DNA of 64,000 bases from the NCBI GenBank assembly GCA_903909375.1, contig CAIVVM010000040.1:1-64000 (forward strand), given 5' to 3'. The notes beneath the pieces were generated by a model. That model did no database searches. It was not told the DNA's origin and saw only the letters and a program-made list of their open reading frames with translations. Positions 55,809-64,000 of the stretch are shown piece by piece. Numbering within the stretch: the stretch's first letter is position 1; every line of letters begins with the position of its first letter. Made by a program: the position numbers and the translations under genes. The stretch is from an uncultured Alphaproteobacteria bacterium (GTDB taxonomy: Bacteria; Pseudomonadota; Alphaproteobacteria; Caulobacterales; Caulobacteraceae).

Positions 55809-57215
55809 TTACGCCGGGAGAGAAAGTGCATCGTCAATGCGGCCCAGGCTCTCGTCCCGGCCCAGCGCGGTCAGAGCACCTGCGAGGTCGGGCGCCGGCG
55901 CCCCGCCGGACAATACCGAGCGCAAAGGCGCCCCGAATTTGCCGATGCCGACGCCGTCGGAGTCTGCGAAAGCCCGGATGGCCAGCTCCAGGGACGGCAC
56001 GTTCCAGTCAGCGACTTGCGTCAGGGCGCCACGCAGCCGCCCCAGTCGGGCGCGGGTCTCGTCGGTAAGCTGGCTCAGAGCCTTCTCGGGGAGCGCAAGT
56101 GGGCGGGACTTGAGGACGAACGCCACGGCGTCCGTCAGTTCCAGGGTGGTCTTGGCGCCGTCGCGGACGAAGGGAATTGTGCGGGTGATCAGGGTTTCGT
56201 CTCCCTGACGAACGACCTCACCGCGGCGCTGGAGGATTTCGATGACAAGCCCCGCCAGTCGCGCAGGGTCGGCCTCGCGGATGTAGTGATTGTTGATGTG
56301 GTTGAGCTTGGCCCAATCCAGCCGGGCCGGCGCACTGACCACGTCCTTGATGTCGAACCAGGCGATGGCCTGAGCGTCGGAAAAGATCTCGTCGTCGCCG
56401 TGGCCCCAGCCGAGTTTGGCCAGATAGTTGCGCAGCGTCTCCGGCAGATAGCCCATCTCGTCGAACTCGCCGACCGCCTGGGATCCGTGTCGCTTTGACA
56501 GCTTCGCGCCATCGGGCCCGTGGATCATCGGCAGGTGCGCCCAGACCGGGATCTCCCAGTCCATCGCCTGATAGATGATGGTTTGCCGGGCTGCGTTGTT
56601 GAGGTGGTCGTCACCGCGGATCACGTGGGTGATGGCCATGTCGTGGTCATCAACGACGACGGCCAGATTGTAGGTCGGATTGCCGTCTGAGCGCAGGAGG
56701 ATCAGATCGTCCAGGGTGCTGTTCTGGAAGCGCACATCGCCCTTGATGGCGTCCGCCACCACGGTGTCGCCTTCCAGCGGGCTCTTCAGCCGCACAGCGT
56801 AGGGACGGTCAGGCCAGGTCGAAGGGTCAGCCTCCCGCCAGGCGGAGCGCACGACGCGGCCCTCCGCGCGGGCGCGTTCGCGTTCGATCTCGAGCTCTTC
56901 AGCGGTCATGTAGTCCCGGTAGGCCTGACCCCGCGCCAGCAGTTCGGCGACTACCTCGCGGTGGCGGTCAGCGCGGGCGTACTGGAACACCGGCGGCTCG
57001 TCAGGCGTCATGCCCAGCCAGTTCAGGCCATCGAAAATCACCTGGACCGCAGCCTCGGTTGAGCGCTCGCGATCGGTGTCTTCCACGCGCACCAGGAATG
57101 TGCCACCCGTATGACGTGCAAAAAGCCAATTGAAAAGCGCAGTGCGAGCCGTGCCAATGTGCATCATTCCAGTGGGGGACGGAGCAATCCGGGTGCGGAC
57201 GGGGCGATCTGACAT
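55809..57215 (-). CDS. gltX: Glutamyl-tRNA synthetase
   Basis: 'RTRIAPSPTGMMHIGTARTALFNWLFARHTGG' (HIGH) and 'DGAKLSKRHGS' (KMSKS). Confidence 0.96.
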   Translation of the reverse strand: MSDRPVRTRIAPSPTGMMHIGTARTALFNWLFARHTGGTFLVRVEDTDRERSTEAAVQVIFDGLNWLGMTPDEPPVFQYARADRHREVVAELLARGQAYRDYMTAEELEIERERARAEGRVVRSAWREADPSTWPDRPYAVRLKSPLEGDTVVADAIKGDVRFQNSTLDDLILLRSDGNPTYNLAVVVDDHDMAITHVIRGDDHLNNAARQTIIYQAMDWEIPVWAHLPMIHGPDGAKLSKRHGSQAVGEFDEMGYLPETLRNYLAKLGWGHGDDEIFSDAQAIAWFDIKDVVSAPARLDWAKLNHINNHYIREADPARLAGLVIEILQRRGEVVRQGDETLITRTIPFVRDGAKTTLELTDAVAFVLKSRPLALPEKALSQLTDETRARLGRLRGALTQVADWNVPSLELAIRAFADSDGVGIGKFGAPLRSVLSGGAPAPDLAGALTALGRDESLGRIDDALSLPA

Positions 57216-57220
57216 GAAGC

Positions 57221-59392
57221 TTGCAGGGGGTTACGTGGTCGCGGGGCGCGCGTCTTAGCATGGCGGCTGTGGCGCATCCTAGCCTTGCGCGGGTTGCCGA
57301 GGTCCTGGTCGATCAGGTCGGAAGGCAGACCGACCGATGGACGCTCTGGACCCCCGTGGCGCTGGGTCTGGGGTGCGCGCTTTACTTCGGCCTGCCGCGG
57401 GAGCCGCAGAACCTGGTGGCCTGGGGATTGCTGCCGTTCGTGGTCGGGCTCCTGATCGCCACCCGGTGGAGCGCCTGGCGCGTTTTGACCGTCGCGCTGG
57501 TGCTCAGCGCCTGCGGCCTTGGCGGTTTCGCCGTGGCAAAACTGCGCACAGAGAGCGTGAAGGGTCCTGTGGCGCTGGCCGGCGCGCGGCCCCAGTGGGT
57601 TGAGGCCTGGGTGGTGGATGTGGCCGCGCCGGGGCAGGGTGGTCAGCGGCTGTTGCTGGCCCCCGTCAGGATTGGCGACTGGCCGCCGGCGGCTACGCCG
57701 ATCCGGATCCGGGTGACCCTGCGGCCCGCGGCAGAATTGCCATCGCCGGGCGATCCGGTCCGGCTGCTGGCGATCCTGAATCCGCCCCCGCCGCCGGCCA
57801 GTCCTGGCTCCTACGATTTCGCACGCGACGCCTATTTCGAGAGCGTGGGCGCGGTGGGGCTGGCGCTTCGGGCTCCCCAGTGGGTCGCCGCAGACACGGC
57901 GCCTCCCTGGAGATTGCGCCTGACCATGCGGATCAACGCTGTCCGTTGGGCGCTGACGCAACGCATTGTCGATACCCTGGGTCCGGAGACCGGGGGGCTC
58001 GCGGCGGCGATGACCACGGGCCATGAAGCCTTCATACCGCGCGAACAGGTGGAAAATCTGCGGGCCGCGGGGTTGGCGCACATAATCTCGATCAGTGGCT
58101 TGCATATGGCGATCGTGGGCGGCTTCGCCTTTGCAGCCGCACGACTGGCCGTGGCGGCCTGGCCCTGGCTGGCCTTGCGCGTGCCCGGCAAGAAGGTGGC
58201 CGCCCTGTTCGGTCTGGCTGCCGTGGGAGGGTATCTGGTGCTGTCAGGCGCGCCGCCGCCGGCCGAACGTGCGGCGATCACAGCGGCGGTGGCGTTCGCC
58301 GCCATCCTAGCAGATCGCCAGGCCATCAGCCTGCATGCGCTGGCTCTGGCGGCCATGGCCGTTCTGTTGATCCATCCTGAGGCGGTAACGGAGCCCGGGT
58401 TCCAGATGTCCTTTGCGGCCACGGCCGCATTGGTGGCCCTGGCTGAAATCTGGCCACGCCCGGTGCGTGAGATCGATGTGCCATGGCCCATCCGGCTGAC
58501 GCAGGCGGCTGCGACCTGGACCCTCGCCAGCATCGCGGTCAGTTTCATTGCAGGTCTGGCGACGGGCCCATTCGCGATCCAGCATTTCAATCGTGTTTCG
58601 ACCTTCGGTCTCTTTGCAAACCTTGCCGTGGCGCCAATTTCCTCTTTTCTGATGATGCCAGGCTTGGCCCTGGGCGCCGCATTGACCCCGCTCGGGCTGG
58701 GCCAGGCGCCCCTGGAGGTGGCGGGCTGGTCCATCAGTCTGATGAACCAGATTGCGGCGATCACGGCGGGAGCGCCGGCAGCTCAGGTTGTCGTGCCAAG
58801 TGCACCGGACTGGGTGTTGCCGGTCAGCTTTCTGGGGTTGCTGTTCGCCTGCCTCTGGCGCGGTCATCTGCGCTGGATCGGCATTCCCGTCGCGTGCGCC
58901 GTGCTGTGGGCGCCCAGACCGCCGCCGCCAGACATCTGGATCAGCGCTGATGGCGCGGCGGTGGCGGTTCGAGACGGCAAGGACGCGGTACTCCTTCGGC
59001 CGGACGTGAAGCTCTTCGGCGCCGAGCTCTGGGCGCGCAGGCGCGGCCTGACACCGCTTGCGACGGAAGCCGATCGCGATTCCCGGTTTGCCTGTGACGC
59101 GTGGAGTTGTGCGCCGCTCGCCGCTGCGCCCGTGAAGCTGGCTGCAGCCTGGAATGTCCGAAGACCTCTCAAGGAGGGGCGGCTTGAGGCCCTGTGCGCG
59201 TCAGCTGAGATTGTGGTGCTACGCAACGAATTCCGGCCGGAAACCTGCCGGGCGGGCCTTGTCCTGACCGGCCTGGAGTTTGCGCAGGGTGGCTCGGCCG
59301 AAATCTATCGCGCCGGCTCAGGCTGGCGTGTTGAATGGGCGCAGTCCCTGCGCGGACGCAGGCCCTGGACCTGGGGCTATGATCCCCGATGA
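57221..59392 (+). CDS. comEC: ComEC/Rec2-family competence protein
   Basis: 'HIISISGLHMAIVGGFAF', multiple TM segments, DUF4131-like N-terminus. Start may be at 57260. Confidence 0.88.
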   Translation: MQGVTWSRGARLSMAAVAHPSLARVAEVLVDQVGRQTDRWTLWTPVALGLGCALYFGLPREPQNLVAWGLLPFVVGLLIATRWSAWRVLTVALVLSACGLGGFAVAKLRTESVKGPVALAGARPQWVEAWVVDVAAPGQGGQRLLLAPVRIGDWPPAATPIRIRVTLRPAAELPSPGDPVRLLAILNPPPPPASPGSYDFARDAYFESVGAVGLALRAPQWVAADTAPPWRLRLTMRINAVRWALTQRIVDTLGPETGGLAAAMTTGHEAFIPREQVENLRAAGLAHIISISGLHMAIVGGFAFAAARLAVAAWPWLALRVPGKKVAALFGLAAVGGYLVLSGAPPPAERAAITAAVAFAAILADRQAISLHALALAAMAVLLIHPEAVTEPGFQMSFAATAALVALAEIWPRPVREIDVPWPIRLTQAAATWTLASIAVSFIAGLATGPFAIQHFNRVSTFGLFANLAVAPISSFLMMPGLALGAALTPLGLGQAPLEVAGWSISLMNQIAAITAGAPAAQVVVPSAPDWVLPVSFLGLLFACLWRGHLRWIGIPVACAVLWAPRPPPPDIWISADGAAVAVRDGKDAVLLRPDVKLFGAELWARRRGLTPLATEADRDSRFACDAWSCAPLAAAPVKLAAAWNVRRPLKEGRLEALCASAEIVVLRNEFRPETCRAGLVLTGLEFAQGGSAEIYRAGSGWRVEWAQSLRGRRPWTWGYDPR

Positions 59393-59456
59393 CATCCGCC
59401 AGACATCTCCGCCCGCCACGGGGGCGGCGAGCGGGCGCCACATGTCGCGTTCGCAT

Positions 59457-60146
59457 TCAGTGATAGCGGCGGATGAGTCCCACCAGTTTGCCCTGCACGG
59501 CGACCTGATCCGGTCCGAAGATGCGGGTTTCGTAGGCTGGATTGGCGGCTTCCAGCGCGATCGAGGCGCCCTTTTTCCGCAGCCGCTTCAGGGTGGCTTC
59601 CTCACCATCGATCAGGGCTACGACGATATCGCCGGACACCGCACTGTCGGTTTTCTTGATGACCACAAAGTCGCCGTCGAGAATGCCGGCGTTGATCATT
59701 GAGTCCCCGGCGATCTCGAGCACGAAGTGTTCGCCGGCGCCCAGAATGCTCTCGGGGACTGGCATCCGGTCGCGTTCCTGCTGGATCGCCGCGATAGGCG
59801 TTCCGGCGGCGATCTTGCCAAGGATAGGAAGTTCCCGACTGTCGTTCGCGGCCACCTGGACCAGACCCGAACCATCCACCAGTTGCGGCTTGAACGGCGC
59901 GCGACCCTTTGGCGGCGCGGCGGCCGTGGCCTGCTGCGGCAGCTTCACCACCTCCAGGGCCCGGGCCCGGTGCGGCAACCGGCGCAGGAAGCCGCGTTCC
60001 TCGAGGGCTGTGATCAATCGGTGAATGCCGGATTTGGAGGCCAGATCCAGTGCCTCCTTCATCTCGTCAAATGACGGCGAGACGCCGCTTTCCTTGATCC
60101 GCTCATGAATGAACATGAGCAACTCGTGCTGCTTGCGGGTGAGCAT
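59457..60146 (-). CDS. lexA: LexA repressor
   Basis: '[64 protein letters not shown]'; self-cleavage Ala-Gly 'GKIAAGTPI'; catalytic '[19 protein letters not shown]'. Confidence 0.97.
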   Translation of the reverse strand: MLTRKQHELLMFIHERIKESGVSPSFDEMKEALDLASKSGIHRLITALEERGFLRRLPHRARALEVVKLPQQATAAAPPKGRAPFKPQLVDGSGLVQVAANDSRELPILGKIAAGTPIAAIQQERDRMPVPESILGAGEHFVLEIAGDSMINAGILDGDFVVIKKTDSAVSGDIVVALIDGEEATLKRLRKKGASIALEAANPAYETRIFGPDQVAVQGKLVGLIRRYH

Positions 60147-60186
60147 GGTGACAACCTCGAAGAACAAAGCGCAAACGCTTGACGAT

Positions 60187-60201
60187 GTTCTCTAGGTGTT
60201 C
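60187..60201 (-). promoter_or_regulatory. LexA/SOS box (GTTC-N7-GTTC) in the lexA promoter
   Basis: GTTCTCTAGGTGTTC, with consensus -35 TTGACA (minus strand, 60210-60215) just upstream. Confidence 0.88.
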
Positions 60202-60264
60202 CGGGTTAATGTCAAGTTACCAACCAGCCTGTTGAATCCATGAAGTTTTTCCGACAGTGGCGTT

Positions 60265-61041
60265 TTAGCTCAGCAGGGAGCGAGTCGCAGCTTCAACGTC
60301 TTCCTGGCGCATCAGGCTCTCGCCGACGAGCATCGCCGCGGCGCCGGATCGTTCCAGTCGTGCGGCGTCGGCCGAGGTGAAGATTCCGCTTTCGGTGACG
60401 AGGATGGCCCCGGGGGGCGCGGCGGCGGCCAGTCGTTCTGTGGCCCCCAGATCGGTGACGAAGGTACGCAGGTCGCGGTTGTTGATGCCGACCAGATCGG
60501 CGGCCAGCTGACCGGCCCGCGCCATCTCGGCTGCGTCGTGAACCTCGACCAGGACATCCATGCCGTGGCGGCGGGCCTCGGCGATCAACTCGCCGGCCAG
60601 GCTATCGTCGACCATCGCCAGTATGACCAGTATGGCGTCAGCCCCGAGCGCCCGCGACTCGGCCACCTGCCAGGGATCGACCAGAAATTCCTTGCGCAGA
60701 CAGGGCAGGTTGCAGGCCTCCCGGGCAGCGGTCAGAAAGGCGTCGGCGCCCTGGAAGCTGGGGGTATCGGTCAGGACGGACAGACAGGCGGCCCCGCCGG
60801 CCTGGTAGGCCCGAGCCAGGGCGGGCGGATCGAAGTCCGCGCGGATCACGCCCTTGGACGGCGAGGCCTTCTTGATCTCGGCGATCAGTGCGAGCCGACC
60901 CGGGCCATGCGCCTTGATGAGCGCCGCGCGAAAGCCCCGCGGGGGTGTGACCCCACCTGTCCCTATGGTCGGGTGCGCCGCCTTGCGGACGGCGACCTCC
61001 TCGCGTTTGTACGCTGCAATGCGGTCCAGGATGTCGCTCAT
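60265..61041 (-). CDS. trpC: Indole-3-glycerol phosphate synthase
   Basis: '[41 protein letters not shown]', '[15 protein letters not shown]'. Confidence 0.96.
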   Translation of the reverse strand: MSDILDRIAAYKREEVAVRKAAHPTIGTGGVTPPRGFRAALIKAHGPGRLALIAEIKKASPSKGVIRADFDPPALARAYQAGGAACLSVLTDTPSFQGADAFLTAAREACNLPCLRKEFLVDPWQVAESRALGADAILVILAMVDDSLAGELIAEARRHGMDVLVEVHDAAEMARAGQLAADLVGINNRDLRTFVTDLGATERLAAAAPPGAILVTESGIFTSADAARLERSGAAAMLVGESLMRQEDVEAATRSLLS

Positions 61042-62051
61042 CGCGGCGCGATCTCCACCAGCCTGTGCAACGACGCCCGGGCGCGTCCGTCGTCGATGAC
61101 CTGCCGCGCCAGATCGACGCCGTCGGCCAGGGTTTCGCAGGTCCCGCTTACGACAAAGGCGGCCGCGGCATTCAGCAGGACAATGTCGCGATAGGGGCCA
61201 GGCTCGCCATCCAGCAGGCGGCGAAGGGCCCCAGCGTTCTGGGCCGGACTATCGCCGGTCAGATCTGACAATCGGGCGCGAGGCAGGCCAACCTCCTCCG
61301 GCGACACGGTGAACTCGCGGACCTGCCCGTCGTGATACTCGGCGACCCTGGTGACGCCCGTTGTCGTGAGCTCGTCCATGCCGTCGCCATGCACGACCCA
61401 GGCGCGCTCTGAACCCAGCGCGCCCAGCGCGGTCGCGAGTGGGGTCACCCAATGGGGAGCGAACACGCCCACGACCTGCCGCGCCGCGCCGGCGGGATTG
61501 GTCAGCGGTCCCAGCAGGTTGAAGATCGTCCGGAAGCCCAGTTCAGCGCGGATCGGCGAAACGTGGCGCATGGCGCTGTGATGGGCCGGGGCGAACAGAA
61601 AGCAGATCCCGGCCTCGTCGAGCGCCTGGCGCTGTCGGTCCAGACCAGGATCGATGGCGACGCCGAGTTCGGAGAGAACGTCGGCGGCGCCTGACTTCGA
61701 GGACAGCGCGCGATTGCCGTGCTTGGCCACCTTCAGCCCGCCGCCGGCCGCCACGAAGCTGACGGCGGTCGAGATGTTCAGGGTGTGCAGGCCGTCGCCG
61801 CCGGTGCCGCAGACGTCGATGGTGGGGTAGGGCGTCTCCAGCGAAAGCGACGCTGCGCGCATCGCCCGCGCGCCGGCCGTGATCTCGCCCACCGTTTCGC
61901 CGCGCATCCGGATGGCGGTCAGCGCCGCGCCGATCTGGGCCGGGCTGGGTTCGCCGCGCAGGCAGGCGGCGAAAAAGTCCTGTGCTTCGGCCTCGGTCAG
62001 GATGGCGCCGTCGGCGAGGCGCGATAGCAGCGGCTTGAAGGCGTCAGACAT
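61038..62051 (-). CDS. trpD: Anthranilate phosphoribosyltransferase
   Basis: '[53 protein letters not shown]'. Confidence 0.96.
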   Translation of the reverse strand: MSDAFKPLLSRLADGAILTEAEAQDFFAACLRGEPSPAQIGAALTAIRMRGETVGEITAGARAMRAASLSLETPYPTIDVCGTGGDGLHTLNISTAVSFVAAGGGLKVAKHGNRALSSKSGAADVLSELGVAIDPGLDRQRQALDEAGICFLFAPAHHSAMRHVSPIRAELGFRTIFNLLGPLTNPAGAARQVVGVFAPHWVTPLATALGALGSERAWVVHGDGMDELTTTGVTRVAEYHDGQVREFTVSPEEVGLPRARLSDLTGDSPAQNAGALRRLLDGEPGPYRDIVLLNAAAAFVVSGTCETLADGVDLARQVIDDGRARASLHRLVEIAPR

Positions 62052-62064
62052 CTGTCGGGCGCGG

Positions 62065-62655
62065 TCAGACCTGGGACAGGCGCTTGACGCCGGCCAGGTC
62101 GAGGAAATTGCCCAGCAGTTCGTGGCCGCACTCGGTGGCGATGGATTCCGGGTGAAACTGCACGCCGAAGATCGGCCGCGTGCGATGCTGCAGCCCCATG
62201 ATCTCGCCGTCCTCGGTGCGCGCGGTCACCTCGAGTTCGGGGGGAAGGCCGCCCTGCTGCACCGCCAGGCTGTGGTAACGCGTGGCGGTGAAGGGGCTTT
62301 TCAGGCCGGCGAAGACGCCGCGATTGTCGTGGTGGATCTGGCTGGTCTTGCCGTGCATCAGGGCGCCGGCGCGTACCACCTCGCCGCCAAACGCCTGGCC
62401 GATGGACTGATGACCCAGACAGACCCCGAAAATCGGCAGGTCGTCAGGCGCCTGTTTGATCAGGTCCAGGCAGATGCCGGCCTCGTTCGGCGTTTTCGGG
62501 CCCGGCGACAGCAGGACCGCTTCCGGACGCAGGGCCAGGGCCTCGGCGACGGAGAGCGCGTCATTGCGCACGACAAGCGTCTCGGCCCCAAGCTCGTTCA
62601 GATAGTGGACGAGGTTGTAGGTAAAGCTGTCGTAGTTATCGACGACCAGGATCAT
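62065..62655 (-). CDS. trpG: Anthranilate synthase component II (glutamine amidotransferase)
   Basis: '[32 protein letters not shown]', '[19 protein letters not shown]', '[19 protein letters not shown]'. Start corrected to 62655. Confidence 0.96.
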   Translation of the reverse strand: MILVVDNYDSFTYNLVHYLNELGAETLVVRNDALSVAEALALRPEAVLLSPGPKTPNEAGICLDLIKQAPDDLPIFGVCLGHQSIGQAFGGEVVRAGALMHGKTSQIHHDNRGVFAGLKSPFTATRYHSLAVQQGGLPPELEVTARTEDGEIMGLQHRTRPIFGVQFHPESIATECGHELLGNFLDLAGVKRLSQV

Positions 62656-62706
62656 GGGTGTGTCATAGGCTTTGCCGCGGCGCGCGCCAAGCTGGATGCT
62701 GTGGGT

Positions 62707-62910
62707 ATGTCGCTTACCGATTCGAGCCTTGACCGCGGAGAGTTCGCCCGCTGCCGCGCGCTGCTTAATCCGCCGGCCCGGCGCGAGCCGATCTGGCCCG
62801 CGCTCGCAGCCGCTACTGCGCTGGCCGTAAGTTCGCTGGCCTTTGCCGTGGTCATGATCCTGGCGCCGCCGGTCCAGACGGAACACGTGGCGTCGGGTGC
62901 GCCGGAATAG
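62707..62910 (+). CDS. Small single-TM hypothetical protein (67 aa), divergent from trpG
   Basis: ATG 62707: [67 protein letters not shown]. The long ORF 61879..62910 is an over-extension. Confidence 0.55.
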   Translation: MSLTDSSLDRGEFARCRALLNPPARREPIWPALAAATALAVSSLAFAVVMILAPPVQTEHVASGAPE

Positions 62911-62919
62911 TCCGAACCT

Positions 62920-64000
62920 CTAGATAAACCGCCAGCTCTCGTCCGCGGCTTTTCGCAGGGCTCGGGCCTTATGCAGGGTCTCGTCGTACTCTGCGTCGGG
63001 ATTGCTGTCGGCGACGACGCCGGCGCCTGCCTGGACGTACATCATGCCATCCTTGAAAATGGCGGTGCGCAGGACGATGCAGGTGTCGACCGAGCCGTCC
63101 GAGCCGAAGTAACCGACGGCGCCGGCGTAGGCGATGCCCCGCTTCTCGATCTCGAGCTCGTCGATGATCTCCATGGCCCGCACCTTGGGCGCGCCGGAAA
63201 GGGTGCCGGCGGGCAGGGCGGCCATGACCACATCCACGGGATCGAGCCCCTCCGGCGCGTCACCCTCGACGTTGGAGACCAGGTGCATCACGTGGCTGTA
63301 GCGCTCGACGAAGAAGCTGGCGGTGACGCGCACGCGGGGCGTACGGCTGGGCGGGGCCGGTTCATTGGCGCCCGACTGCTTCAGCATGGCCACGCGGCCC
63401 ACGTCGTTGCGGCCGAGGTCCAGCAACATCAGATGCTCGGCGCGTTCCTTCGGATCGGCGATGAGTTCCTGCTCGAGCGCCCGGTCCTCCTCCGGCGTCG
63501 CGCCGCGCGGGCGGGTGCCGGCGAGCGGGCGGATGGTGATCTTGCCGTCGCGCAGCCGGACCAGGATTTCGGGCGAAGAGCCGGCCAGGTGGAACGTTCC
63601 GAAATCCAGGAAAAACAGGAATGGCGAGGGGTTGGTCCGGCGCAGGGACCGATAGAGCGCGAACGGGTCTTGCGGGAAGGGCGCCCGCAACCGGTGGCTG
63701 GGCACGACCTGGAAGATGTCTCCGGCCTGGATGTAGCCCTTCGCCGTCTCGACGATTCCCCGAAAGGTCTCGCGGTCGACCGGGGTGGTGAAGCGGTCCG
63801 GCTCAGGCTTCGCCGTGCCCAGCAGGGGCGCGGCGGGTTTTTTCAGGTCTTCAATGACCGCCTGCAGCCGGCCCTGCGCGGCGGCGTAGGCATCGGCCGC
63901 CGACGCTTCGTCGGGACGCACCGACGTCACCAGGATGATCTCCTGGGCGATGGCGTCGAAGATGGCCACGATCGAGGGGCGCGCCAGCACGCTGTCGGGC
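62920..64000 (-). CDS. trpE: Anthranilate synthase component I, 5' end beyond the window
   Basis: 'IQAGDIFQVVPSHRLRAPFPQDPFALYRSLRRTNPSPFLFFLDFGTFHLAGSSPEILVRLRDGKITIRPLAGTRPRG...GAVGYFGSDGSVDTCIVLRT'. Open to the right edge. Confidence 0.95.
   Translation of the reverse strand, partial: PDSVLARPSIVAIFDAIAQEIILVTSVRPDEASAADAYAAAQGRLQAVIEDLKKPAAPLLGTAKPEPDRFTTPVDRETFRGIVETAKGYIQAGDIFQVVPSHRLRAPFPQDPFALYRSLRRTNPSPFLFFLDFGTFHLAGSSPEILVRLRDGKITIRPLAGTRPRGATPEEDRALEQELIADPKERAEHLMLLDLGRNDVGRVAMLKQSGANEPAPPSRTPRVRVTASFFVERYSHVMHLVSNVEGDAPEGLDPVDVVMAALPAGTLSGAPKVRAMEIIDELEIEKRGIAYAGAVGYFGSDGSVDTCIVLRTAIFKDGMMYVQAGAGVVADSNPDAEYDETLHKARALRKAADESWRFI

Noticed and set aside
60207-60221. TTAA-N7-TTAC resembling a CtrA site upstream of lexA
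   Set aside because: One mismatch to TTAA-N7-TTAA and overlaps the -35; insufficient without binding data.
61879-62910. 343-aa plus-strand ORF
   Set aside because: Mostly antisense to trpD/trpG; only the last 67 codons (from 62707) look real.

Overview
The window is a GC-rich alphaproteobacterial chromosome segment. Gene content and order look Caulobacterales-like (Caulobacter/Phenylobacterium type). About 60 protein genes can be supported. No tRNA, rRNA or CRISPR array was recognised. The left part (0-35 kb) is mixed: a truncated IS630-type transposase at the left edge, a two-component system, an APC permease, hrpB, a TonB receptor, a BtuF/FecCD/ATPase importer, dapA-smpB, folK, a GrdB-like reductase, csp, rpoZ-rel, pyrE-pdxJ-acpS and several small hypotheticals. 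The right part (35-64 kb) is a conserved housekeeping block: dnaE, rpsB-tsf-pyrH-frr-uppS-cdsA-dxr-rseP-bamA-skp-lpxD-fabZ-lpxA-lpxI-lpxB, gltA, gltX, comEC, lexA, trpC-trpD-trpG-trpE. The strongest unexplained signal is a small LexA/SOS circuit. Three exact alphaproteobacterial SOS boxes (GTTC-N7-GTTC or its reverse complement) were found. One is in front of lexA. One is in front of a 29-codon membrane micro-ORF that looks like a SidA-type division inhibitor and sits 4 nt upstream of dnaE. One overlaps the -10 of an apparently leaderless, uncharacterised gene (31880..32524). Other non-coding structures include a nested palindromic intergenic element, structured csp and rpsB leaders, and a 13-bp perfect hairpin between tsf and pyrH. 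All calls were made by reading the sequence; no database search was run.
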